Assembly: GCA_012510305.1 (NCBI GenBank)
Contig: JAAZIE010000052.1
Span: forward strand, 1-5,251
Direction: 5' to 3'
DNA: 5,251 nucleotides
From: Bacillota bacterium
GTDB lineage: Bacteria; Bacillota; Dethiobacteria; DTU022
Positions 1-5,071 of this stretch are shown here, piece by piece. The translations under genes and the position numbers were made by a program. How positions within the stretch are numbered: position 1 is the first letter of the stretch; each line of letters starts with the position of its first letter. Below the pieces are notes generated by a model. That model saw only the letters and a program-made list of their open reading frames with translations, had not been told where the DNA came from and searched no databases.

Positions 1-5
1 AACCC

Positions 6-25
6 GGGCGAGGCATGCCTCGCCC
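6..25. repeat. REP-like perfect palindrome, target of the IS
   Basis: GGGCGAGGCATGCCTCGCCC is a perfect 20-base palindrome. The IS right border starts one or two bases from it. Removing the element joins 27 to 1682, so the minus strand reads ...TTGTAGGGGCGAGGC..., with the palindrome intact. From memory, palindromes flanked by GTAGGGGCG-type arms occur as repeated intergenic elements in many bacteria. Whether this one is repeated in this genome cannot be seen here. Before insertion it lay about 36 bases past the stop of the glycerophosphotransferase gene and may have served as a transcript-end hairpin. Confidence 0.6.
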
Positions 26-30
26 CTGGT

Positions 31-41
31 ATGGAAGGGCC
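31..41 (+). repeat. Right subterminal inverted repeat of the IS
   Basis: ATGGAAGGGCC on the + strand. It is an exact inverted copy of 1664-1674, and the match does not extend on either side. Three bases (28-30) separate it from the inferred right end. On the transposase strand it lies between the TTGACA box at 43-48 and the element's end. Confidence 0.8.
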
Positions 42-42
42 A

Positions 43-48
43 TGTCAA
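43..48 (-). promoter_or_regulatory. Consensus -35 box at the right end of the IS, outward facing
   Basis: The minus strand reads TTGACA, a perfect -35, one base inside the right inverted repeat and facing out of the element. On the circular junction it would be followed by 1 + 11 + 3 bases of right end and 3 bases of left end, that is 18 bases, then TATAAT. In the integrated copy it faces the flanking palindrome, and no -10 is visible at the right distance. Confidence 0.6.
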
Positions 49-84
49 GCCCCTCGCAAACAGGGTTTTTTGATTCCACTTTGA

Positions 85-130
85 GCGAGTATGTGGGCTA
101 TTTACGACGATGGATCAACCTGGTATTCGC
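85..130 (-). other. Donor-binding loop of the candidate bridge RNA
   Basis: Minus-strand RNA positions 126-120 read AUACCAG, the same sense as the element's right terminus through the core (32 to 26, ATACC then AG). On the + strand this is an 8-base direct repeat, CCTGGTAT, at 25-32 and 119-126. The loop is closed by GCGA (130-127) with UCGC (88-85), continuing after one mismatch with UA/UA. The expected right donor guide, complementary to AGATATA, is not seen as an exact match; the nearest is AUACU at 92-88. Confidence 0.55.
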
Positions 131-159
131 GTGTTTGTTCCGCATGATCTATGATCCGC

Positions 160-173
160 CGGGAGCTGTCCCG
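160..173 (-). other. Hairpin between the two guide loops
   Basis: CGGGA (160-164), loop GCTG, TCCCG (169-173): a perfect 5-bp GC-rich stem. GAT (153-155) and ATC (174-176) can extend it past a four-base bulge. It lies between the target and donor loops of the candidate bridge RNA. Confidence 0.45.
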
Positions 174-183
174 ATCTACAGTC

Positions 184-207
184 GTGCATCAGGTTAACAC
201 CTTGCAC
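184..207 (-). other. Hairpin between the two guide loops
   Basis: GTGCA (184-188) pairs with TGCAC (203-207); after a two-base bulge (189-190), AGGT (191-194) pairs with ACCT (199-202) around the loop TAAC. It directly follows the right target guide on the RNA strand, a likely structural arm of the bridge RNA. Confidence 0.5.
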
Positions 208-208
208 A

Positions 209-247
209 TAGGGGCGACGGGAAATCTCCTTTCGCTGCCCACAACTC
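209..247 (-). other. Target-binding loop of the candidate bridge RNA
   Basis: Minus-strand RNA positions 247-239 read GAGUUGUGG. They can pair without a gap with + strand bases 1680-1688 (CTACAATTT) using six Watson-Crick and three G-U/T wobble pairs. RNA positions 217-209 read UCGCCCCUA and are fully complementary to the minus strand of the reconstructed empty site (complement of 1682 followed by complement of 27 to 20), nine Watson-Crick pairs that include the AG/CT core. The two guides face each other across a capping hairpin: GCGA (235-232) pairs with UCGC (217-214), and GGG (240-238) can pair with CCC (213-211). Confidence 0.68.
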
Positions 248-339
248 GTTCAAACTTAACAAATCTGGCCTAACAAGCTAAACTGTCAAACATGTTTTTT
301 CTCTTCTTTGGTTATGCTATTCTCTGCCTGCAGGGAGGA

Positions 340-373
340 TAGGGCAATGCTGGAGAGCAACCCGAGCGCCCTA
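340..373 (-). other. Nested stem-loop in the IS 3' non-coding end
   Basis: TAGGGC (340-345) pairs with GCCCTA (368-373); inside, TGCT (348-351) pairs with AGCA (356-359) around GGAG. The 2-base and 8-base unpaired sides form an internal loop, a shape similar to a guide loop. It lies between the transposase stop and the target-binding loop. No T-run follows on either strand, so it is not a terminator. Confidence 0.45.
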
Positions 374-382
374 CAGGTTCTG

Positions 383-427
383 CTGGGAGAAGGGAATCTT
401 AAAAGGTTCCCTTTTTCTACCTCCCAG
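383..427 (-). other. Large bulged stem-loop just after the transposase gene
   Basis: CTGGGAG (383-389) pairs with CTCCCAG (421-427), and AAGGGAA (390-396) pairs with TTCCCTT (407-413). That gives 14 base pairs interrupted by a one-sided 7-base bulge (414-420), with a 10-base loop. It begins 36 bases downstream of the transposase stop. No U-tract follows on either strand, so it does not look like an intrinsic terminator. It may be the 5' arm of the bridge RNA precursor or a stabilising 3' structure of the transposase mRNA. Confidence 0.5.
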
Positions 428-462
428 TAGATTTAAAAGCGCTAAACTCAATCATCCGCACT

Positions 463-1587
463 CTATACAACCCCTGTTAAAGTTCTTTCCTTTTCAACCG
501 CCTGACCAACCGCCCAAATAAAGCCTAACAGTTCTCGCGCAACCCCAACTACTGTTTTTTGCTTATTCTTTCCTCTCGCTAACATTCTGCGATACTTCAA
601 GTTTAACCTATGCTGTGCCTTCCAAGATATTTGTTTTACCTCTTCGGATACAGTTTCCTGCCGTTTTTTTAGCCCAATGCCGACTGATGGCTTATGCCGG
701 TAATGCCAGGCTGATTCAACAACTACCCTTCTCAAATGGCTATTACCTGCTTTAGTAATACAGCCCCGCTTGATGGTGTTCCCACTTGAATCCTCGCTGG
801 GTACAAGCCCGGCATACGACATAAGCTGACGCGCATTCTCAAAACGTGTTAAGTCTCCAACCTCTGAAATTATCGTTGCCGCGGTTACTAGTGAAATACC
901 CCTTAACCCTTGAAGCGCTGCCATTACCTTTCTAAGTGAACTCTTGTTGCTTTGCTCTTCGATTTCACGTTCAAACCGTGCAACCCTGTTCTCACATTCT
1001 TCAATCGAATAAATATGCTCACTGAGAACTATTTGCTGAACCTGATAATCAAGGTTTAAACTCTTAACCCACAGCTTATGCCTTAAAGTCCAGTTTCTCA
1101 CCCCCTCAGGCGGCTTAATGCCCAATCTTAGCAAAAACTTACCAAGCCTTTGACGACACCTGTGCAAATCCTCTTTGGAACTTTCTCTTGCCCTGACTAA
1201 ATCCCTTAATGCTTCAGAATCCTCGTCAGGCACCCATACAGAAGTCAAATCACCACTCCTGAAATAAGTTGCAAGTTTACGAGCATCTCGACGATCTGTC
1301 TTAACGCGGTCCCCAGGCTTCTGTGGAACCAACGATGGAGCAACTACTATGCAATAATGCCCCATCGCTACTAACTGGCGGTATAAGCCGTATCCGCAAG
1401 GCCCAGCTTCATAACAAAACGCAAGCACACTACCCGTTGACTCCAACTTCTTAACCAATTTTGTTACAGCCAGCGAATTGTTTAAAATAACCCCCAAACT
1501 CTCGACACTTTGCCTGCTCGATCTCGCAGTTGCCACAGCTATCGAATCCTTGTGCACATCAAGACCAACAAATGTAGTATACTTCAT
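463..1587 (-). CDS. IS110-family transposase (DEDD recombinase), 374 aa
   Basis: This is the recombinase of the element. IS110 enzymes use an N-terminal RuvC-like DEDD domain plus a C-terminal Transposase_20 domain with a catalytic serine, guided by a bridge RNA. Visible here, numbering from the chosen start: D10 in VGLDVHKDS, E60 in CYEAGPCGYG, D98 and D101 in VKTDRRDA, giving a complete DEDD set. A helical linker with many charged residues spans about 125-220. The C-terminal domain has LRGISLVTAATIISEVGD (about 228-245), the SYAGLVPSEDSSG segment with the likely nucleophilic serine at 267 or 268, and KAGNSHLRR (about 279-287). The ATG at 1587 was preferred over the in-frame ATG at 1674 because GAGGAGG (1596-1602) sits 8 bases before it and because family proteins start just before the first Asp. 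The upstream ATG lies inside the inverted repeat and overlaps the -10 box. The length is normal for the family and the frame is intact. Confidence 0.93.
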   Translation of the reverse strand: MKYTTFVGLDVHKDSIAVATARSSRQSVESLGVILNNSLAVTKLVKKLESTGSVLAFCYEAGPCGYGLYRQLVAMGHYCIVVAPSLVPQKPGDRVKTDRRDARKLATYFRSGDLTSVWVPDEDSEALRDLVRARESSKEDLHRCRQRLGKFLLRLGIKPPEGVRNWTLRHKLWVKSLNLDYQVQQIVLSEHIYSIEECENRVARFEREIEEQSNKSSLRKVMAALQGLRGISLVTAATIISEVGDLTRFENARQLMSYAGLVPSEDSSGNTIKRGCITKAGNSHLRRVVVESAWHYRHKPSVGIGLKKRQETVSEEVKQISWKAQHRLNLKYRRMLARGKNKQKTVVGVARELLGFIWAVGQAVEKERTLTGVV

Positions 1588-1617
1588 ATGGGTCGCCTCC
1601 TCGTGTGTAGCTCTTTT

Positions 1618-1636
1618 CCTGAGTATTATGCTCAGG
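1618..1636 (-). other. Stem-loop in the transposase leader
   Basis: The minus strand has CCTGAG, a 7-base AT-rich loop, then CTCAGG: a perfect 6-bp stem. It lies about 15 bases upstream of the Shine-Dalgarno site at 1596-1602 and would fall within a leader transcribed from the junction promoter. No T-run follows, so it is not an obvious terminator. A role in modulating transposase translation is speculation. Confidence 0.4.
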
Positions 1637-1663
1637 TCTAACCTACGGTACCGCGAGTAGGGC

Positions 1664-1674
1664 GGCCCTTCCAT
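1664..1674 (-). repeat. Left subterminal inverted repeat of the IS
   Basis: ATGGAAGGGCC read on the minus strand, identical to 31-41 on the + strand. Seven bases (1675-1681, minus AGATATA) separate it from the inferred left end. Its first two bases are also the last two of the TATAAT box at 1673-1678. Confidence 0.8.
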
Positions 1675-1678
1675 TATA
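1673..1678 (-). promoter_or_regulatory. Consensus -10 box at the left end of the IS
   Basis: The minus strand reads TATAAT, a perfect -10, straddling the left inverted repeat and pointing into the transposase. In the integrated element the bases 17-18 upstream are CCGGCC/CGGCCA, with no -35 likeness, so the box is only half a promoter here. Its partner is the TTGACA at the opposite end (43-48). In a circular form the two would be 18 bases apart. Confidence 0.65.
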
Positions 1679-1679
1679 T

Positions 1680-1681
1680 CT
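1680..1681 (+). other. Inferred recombination core (CT) at the left end; twin at 26-27
   Basis: CT on the + strand occurs at both inferred borders (26-27 and 1680-1681). IS110 recombinases exchange strands at a short core shared by donor and target; CT is the core I recall for IS621. The same dinucleotide is covered by both target guides and by the left donor guide, which is why these borders were chosen. Confidence 0.55.
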
Positions 1682-1715
1682 ACAATTTACACGGTGGCCG
1701 GCGAAAAATATAGCG

Positions 1716-2951
1716 CTAGAGGATGTTTTTTTGGATGGCCTGCCAGAGCCTTTCCGAAGAGCGGCCATCTTTGTACTGAAAGAACTTTTTCGCCAGCTCA
1801 TCACGCTCCTGCCGGTAATCATCCCTGCCTTCGACCAGGTGCCTGTAGATTTCGCTCTCCAGCTCACCCTGATTATAACACTTTGGGCCCGGCGTAATCT
1901 CACTGTAATCGAGCAGCAGCTCCCGCTCATTACCGATATACGCCTCGCCGTCGTAGGGGTAGAAGAGAACAGGCCGATCGAGGATCAAAAAGTCCAGATA
2001 AATCGAAGAATAGTCGGTTATAAGCAGATCTGTCTGGGCCAGCAGCGGGTAGAGGTCGGCATACCGGTTGTACTCGATGATATTTGTAAAGCCGCCCGCA
2101 TCGAGAGCACAGTCGTGCTTGTAGTGCAGCTTGATCACAAAAACTATATTGTTTTTGCGGGCAAAACCGTTCAGCCTCTCCAGATCCAGCTGATTGAAGC
2201 TGTGATCGTACAAGCGCCAGGTGGGAGTGTAGGCGGTAATTTTTAAACCTTTGTTCCGCAGATGGATACACTTTTCAATGGTGCTGCGATCGCAGCCCAG
2301 TTCACTCCCCGGGGCGGCCTGCTGAAAAAAAACGTCGTTACGGGGCAGGCCGTTGATCAGCATCTTGCCGTAGCGGAAGGCTTTGCCCCTGGCCTTTACC
2401 TGAAATTCGGAGCTCAAGGTGAGCAGGTGGTAATAAATATACTCTTTTCTCAGCTTCTGCCTGAAGCTGCTCAGTGCCAGGAGCGTGGGCTTGAGCAGCC
2501 CCACCGTTTTAAAACCGGTGCCGTGCCAGAGCTGCACCTTTTTGGTGTTGTAAAGAATGAAATACTTTAGATTTCTGGCCCAATCATTGCCGTCGACAAT
2601 GAGATAAGGCGTTCGCAGCATCCTGAAAACGGTGATCATGCGGGGATAATACCAGGTGCTGTAGCCTTTCTCTTTCAGCTTGCGGAAAACTTCCTTCTTC
2701 TCGGTGAGGAAAACAAATTCATAACCGGTCTCCTTGAGGTTGTTTAAATAGAGAAAGAAATATCTAAGGTTGCCCTCAAAATCGCCGAACCGGCTGGTGA
2801 GCACCACGCAGCGCTTATTCTTGGGCATGAGGTAGGAAAGGGGGATAAAGAAAGCGTAACCGATCAGGTAGAACGGTTTTTTCAGGATTGTCCTGATCAG
2901 GAGAGCCGATTTTTTTAACTTTCTTTTGTTAATCGCGATCCGCTCTTTCAT
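1716..2951 (-). CDS. TagB/TagF-like CDP-glycerol glycerophosphotransferase family protein, 411 aa
   Basis: Family members (Glyphos_transf) transfer glycerol-phosphate or a related phospho-alcohol from a CDP donor to a membrane-bound or glycan acceptor on the cytoplasmic membrane face, as in teichoic acid synthesis. The N-terminus is strongly basic with a hydrophobic stretch (about residues 26-42), fitting membrane attachment. Family motifs are in order: RFGDFEGN (54-61), QLWHGTGFK (140-148, with conserved His143), GLPRND (201-206), YTPTWR (241-246), KLH (274-276, conserved His276), TDYSSIYLDF (312-321) and the end motif DGRSSERL (395-402). The protein appears full length for a single-domain member and ends 34 bases before the IS. 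It starts 15 bases after the glycosyltransferase stop with no good Shine-Dalgarno site, suggesting translational coupling. It could be a TagB-type primase, a TagF-type polymerase, or an enzyme for another CDP-alcohol; sequence alone does not say. Confidence 0.88.
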   Translation of the reverse strand: MKERIAINKRKLKKSALLIRTILKKPFYLIGYAFFIPLSYLMPKNKRCVVLTSRFGDFEGNLRYFFLYLNNLKETGYEFVFLTEKKEVFRKLKEKGYSTWYYPRMITVFRMLRTPYLIVDGNDWARNLKYFILYNTKKVQLWHGTGFKTVGLLKPTLLALSSFRQKLRKEYIYYHLLTLSSEFQVKARGKAFRYGKMLINGLPRNDVFFQQAAPGSELGCDRSTIEKCIHLRNKGLKITAYTPTWRLYDHSFNQLDLERLNGFARKNNIVFVIKLHYKHDCALDAGGFTNIIEYNRYADLYPLLAQTDLLITDYSSIYLDFLILDRPVLFYPYDGEAYIGNERELLLDYSEITPGPKCYNQGELESEIYRHLVEGRDDYRQERDELAKKFFQYKDGRSSERLWQAIQKNIL

Positions 2952-2966
2952 AGTGATCAGCGCCGG

Positions 2967-4151
2967 CTAGCGTGAATAAATGAGCGCTCTCATTTTTTTT
3001 AGCAACCCCACGATAAACCGGGTGCAGCGGTTGTCAGGAATGCTGACGCTGTATCTTTTGGACCGGCTCATTTCCGGCAGCTGCTCCACCCGGGGCGGCG
3101 GCGGCAGATCAAAGTACGCCCGGTGCTGTTTGGGCTTGGCCCGGGCGGCCTCTGCAACTTTTTCCAAGAGCAACCGCTCAAAATTTTTAATATCCTCTTG
3201 CGGGTTGAGCCGCTCACCGATCGCTTTAACCCTTTCGGAGACCCGGTCATAGTACCCCGGATCGCTGAGCCTGACCAGCTCTTCAGCCCAGCGTTCGACC
3301 TGCATATCGCAGTAAATCCCCTCGTCGCCCAGCGCTTCCCTGATACCCGGCGTGGGGTACGCTATTACCGGGATCCCTGAGAGGGCCGCTTCGACACCGA
3401 CCCGGCCGTAGCTCTCGGCGGAAAGGCTTTCGTCGTTCCAGCGGTGCTGGGAGCCGTATCCCTGCGAAGGCATCAACAAACCCCCGGTCTGCTCGTAGAC
3501 AGAGCGTATCTCCCGGCTGTACCCGATTACCCGGACATTTTGCGGCGGTTTTTTGGGGAGAACCTGGTCGCTCTCCTTGCCCAGGACGGCAAGAAACTTC
3601 TTCTCCGGCAGCGCCCTCGCTATCTCCCAAAAAAAGGAGCCGCCTTTTTTCCGGGCCAGGTTGATCTGGGTAATCCGATCGCCGGTTCTGGAGACCAGGT
3701 ATTTTTCACGGAAAATGGGCGGGTGGATCACGATCTGTTCACCCGACCAGCCTGTTTCCTCCTGCACCCAGCGGGCATTGTAAACCACCAGGTCGATATC
3801 ACCCTCGCTGTAGCCGGTCTTGAAGGGCTGGCCCACATTATGGGCAAAATAAACGGTATAGATGGGGGCGGCGCCGTGCGGTACGTTCCAGCGCTCGTAC
3901 TCCTTGAGATGCTGCAGGGGGGCCCTGCGCATGGCAAAAACCACGTCGGCCCATGAATAGAATTTCTTGATCGCCCGGGGGCGATCTTCTTCGTAGACCG
4001 CGATGCCGAAGGTTTTTTTGAGCGCGGCATTTTTGGCCACTATCGCCGCCTCGTGACCTCTTTCGACCAGCCCTTTAAGTACTTCCAGGGTGGAAATAGT
4101 GGCACCGCCCATTTTTTGTTCAATGGTGTTGGTATGAAAGACTATTCTCAT
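2967..4151 (-). CDS. GT-B glycosyltransferase, GT4-like, 394 aa
   Basis: This is probably a cytoplasmic retaining glycosyltransferase using a nucleotide sugar to extend a surface glycan. The N-terminal Rossmann domain starts MRIVFHTN and has the glycine-rich acceptor-side loop KMGGATIS (13-20) and RGHEAAIVAK (31-40), with FAHN at 102-105. The C-terminal donor domain has LARKKGG (165-171), MPSQGYG (227-233), the E-x7-E motif ESYGRVGVE (E246, E254) and GIPVIAYPTPGIREALG (259-275), typical of GT4. Residues from about 335 form an unusual tail with a proline run (350-353) and a basic, hydrophobic end (about 376-394) that may touch the membrane. A weak Shine-Dalgarno site, GGAAGGG, lies about 9 bases upstream of the ATG. 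The gene is followed 15 bases later by the TagF-like gene, clearly in one operon. Sugar donor and acceptor are unknown. Confidence 0.85.
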   Translation of the reverse strand: MRIVFHTNTIEQKMGGATISTLEVLKGLVERGHEAAIVAKNAALKKTFGIAVYEEDRPRAIKKFYSWADVVFAMRRAPLQHLKEYERWNVPHGAAPIYTVYFAHNVGQPFKTGYSEGDIDLVVYNARWVQEETGWSGEQIVIHPPIFREKYLVSRTGDRITQINLARKKGGSFFWEIARALPEKKFLAVLGKESDQVLPKKPPQNVRVIGYSREIRSVYEQTGGLLMPSQGYGSQHRWNDESLSAESYGRVGVEAALSGIPVIAYPTPGIREALGDEGIYCDMQVERWAEELVRLSDPGYYDRVSERVKAIGERLNPQEDIKNFERLLLEKVAEAARAKPKQHRAYFDLPPPPRVEQLPEMSRSKRYSVSIPDNRCTRFIVGLLKKMRALIYSR

Positions 4152-4250
4152 AGGATCTACCCTTCCAGGCAGCCTTTGCTTGCCGGTTGTTTTTTCTGTT
4201 TAAGCACGCGGCTCTCCCGGTAGAGGCCGGTCCGGCTGCCTCGATCTTGG
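4152..4250 (-). other. 99-base intergenic gap within the operon
   Basis: The gap separates the nucleotidyltransferase stop from the glycosyltransferase start. A 7-bp inverted repeat (GGCAGCC at 4168-4174, GGCTGCC at 4234-4240) could form a long-looped stem, and GCCGG/CCGGC (4226-4236) is an odd palindrome. I see no convincing -35/-10 pair and no T-run after a hairpin. It is therefore most simply an untranslated spacer in a continuous transcript, but an internal promoter cannot be excluded. Confidence 0.4.
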
Positions 4251-5048
4251 CTAACTCGTACTATCATTGATGGAATTTAGATCAAAATTGGTATCCACTT
4301 CGTACCAGCTGCCGGGAGCCACTTCGATGAAGCTGATCTCAAACTGCTCTTTAATCTCGTTAAGGATGTTGTGCCAGTAATACCTGGTGCCCAGGGCCTT
4401 TTCGCCCATGAGCAGATCGTCCAGCTTCGCTTTCAGGGCCTCCTTGCAGGGCCGGCCCCTCAAGGCGACGACACCGGCGGATTTAACCACACCGGCAGCG
4501 GGAACAATATCTTTTCCGGCCTGCTTGAAACAACCGTTTTTGCCAAGAAGTATTTTCATATCATCCGGCTGGAACCGGGCCGTCGTGGTAACGCAGGCGC
4601 CCACCTCGTGCTTGCCGGGCTCGCCGGTTTCCGTGATCCAGCGGGCCAGGTCGGCCACCAGGGGCTCCCGGATGAGGGTGTCTCCGTTTAAGATGACCAC
4701 CTTTTCATTGCGGGACCGGAGCAGCCCCAGCCAGAGCGAAACCAGAGGCCCGGCGCTGTCGTAAAAAGGGTTCACCGCGGGGGAGTATTGCGCCAGTGCG
4801 CCAAGCCGCTCCAGCTCTTCGTAGACCTTCCGGTGACCGTGCCCGATTACCGGGATGATCATCGGAGACCAGCTGTAGGACACAAAAGCGCGAACGATAT
4901 GCTCAAAGATGCTCATACCGCCTTCGCAAAACAAAAGTGACTTGGGACGGTCCTTGGTCAGGGGAAGCAGCCGCTTCCCTTTCCCCGCCATGAGCACTAT
5001 AACATCGACCTTCAAACTGCCCTCTTCAACAGAGGAACCTGTTGGCAC
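4251..5048 (-). CDS. NTP-transferase family nucleotidyltransferase (LicC / phosphonate cytidylyltransferase type), 265 aa
   Basis: It activates a phosphorylated or phosphonate-bearing small molecule by transferring a nucleotide from NTP, most likely CTP, releasing pyrophosphate. The fold signature is clear: VIVLMAGKGKRLLPLT (16-31, G-x-G-x-R nucleotide loop), RPKSLL (34-39), VNPFYDSAGPLVSLWLG (92-108), the metal-binding NGDT (121-124) and the C-terminal SWYEVDT (247-253, second metal Asp252). NPFY...SLW and W-x-E-x-D-T recall LicC-like choline-phosphate cytidylyltransferases and the nucleotidyltransferases linked to PEP mutase, rather than glucose-1-phosphate enzymes. The listed start is GTG at 5048 behind AGGGGTGAGG. 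An in-frame TTG at 5015 behind GAGGG would start at LKVDVIVLMAG and fits family N-termini better, so residues 1-11 are doubtful. The upstream gene ends 23 bases away. A CDP-activated product would be a logical donor for the TagF-like enzyme. Confidence 0.82.
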   Translation of the reverse strand: MPTGSSVEEGSLKVDVIVLMAGKGKRLLPLTKDRPKSLLFCEGGMSIFEHIVRAFVSYSWSPMIIPVIGHGHRKVYEELERLGALAQYSPAVNPFYDSAGPLVSLWLGLLRSRNEKVVILNGDTLIREPLVADLARWITETGEPGKHEVGACVTTTARFQPDDMKILLGKNGCFKQAGKDIVPAAGVVKSAGVVALRGRPCKEALKAKLDDLLMGEKALGTRYYWHNILNEIKEQFEISFIEVAPGSWYEVDTNFDLNSINDSTS

Positions 5049-5071
5049 GTCCTCACCCCTAGCGTATCTAA

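Larger units (their letters stand above)
70..260 (-). ncRNA. Candidate bridge RNA of the IS (ends approximate)
   Basis: This part of the non-coding 3' end has the two-loop plan of an IS110-family bridge RNA. Read on the transposase strand, a 5' loop (about 247 to 209) carries GAGUUGUGG and UCGCCCCUA, complementary to the left and right halves of the site where this element sits. A 3' loop (about 130 to 85) carries AUACCAG, identical to the element's right end plus core. Both left guides are same-sense with the transposase strand, and the right target guide is antisense to it, matching the known logic of bridge RNA pairing. Between them are hairpins at 184-207 and 160-173. The transcript ends are not defined. 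It may begin further upstream (the structured region reaches 427), and no convincing -10 was found, though a TTGACA lies at 284-289 on this strand. Confidence 0.7.
28..1681 (-). mobile_element. Complete IS110-family insertion sequence, IS1111-like layout
   Basis: The element consists of one intact DEDD transposase gene on the minus strand, a left (5') non-coding end of about 94 bases and a right (3') non-coding end of about 435 bases. An 11-bp sequence, ATGGAAGGGCC, occurs inverted at 31-41 (+) and 1664-1674 (-). Taking ends 3 bases outside the right copy and 7 bases outside the left copy, the spacing I recall for the IS1111 group, puts a CT dinucleotide at both borders on the + strand (26-27 and 1680-1681). 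The borders could equally be 26-1679, since the CT is shared. There is no longer target duplication and no terminal inverted repeat, as expected for this family. The long 3' end is where IS1111-group members carry their bridge RNA. The element is visibly more AT-rich than the operon beside it. Nothing seen disrupts it, so it may be active. Confidence 0.85.

Noticed and set aside
65..70. T-run after CAGGG as a + strand terminator
   Set aside because: The only upstream pairing is a weak GGG/CCC; the sequence is better explained as part of the IS right end.
15..197. 60-codon open frame on the + strand at the left edge
   Set aside because: It crosses the IS border and the bridge RNA region, has no ribosome site and resembles no known protein.
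295..300. T-run as an intrinsic terminator on the + strand
   Set aside because: No stable stem directly precedes it, and no + strand gene lies upstream.
347..430. 27-codon + strand ORF (ATG at 347) behind GGGAGG
   Set aside because: It lies antisense within two strong stem-loops of the IS 3' end, and its purine-rich start context is explained by the stems; no family resemblance seen.
1588..1674. In-frame N-terminal extension of the transposase to ATG at 1674
   Set aside because: That ATG is part of the inverted repeat and overlaps the -10 box; the strong GAGGAGG site and family N-terminus place the start at 1587.
1731..2246. Long + strand open frame opposite the TagF-like gene
   Set aside because: It is the antisense shadow of a gene with complete family motifs; no ribosome site or recognisable domain.
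3444..3956. Long + strand open frame opposite the glycosyltransferase
   Set aside because: Antisense shadow of a well-supported gene in GC-rich sequence.
4168..4240. 7-bp inverted repeat in the intergenic gap as a terminator or riboswitch
   Set aside because: The loop is 59 bases, there is no T-run, and no known riboswitch motif was recognised.
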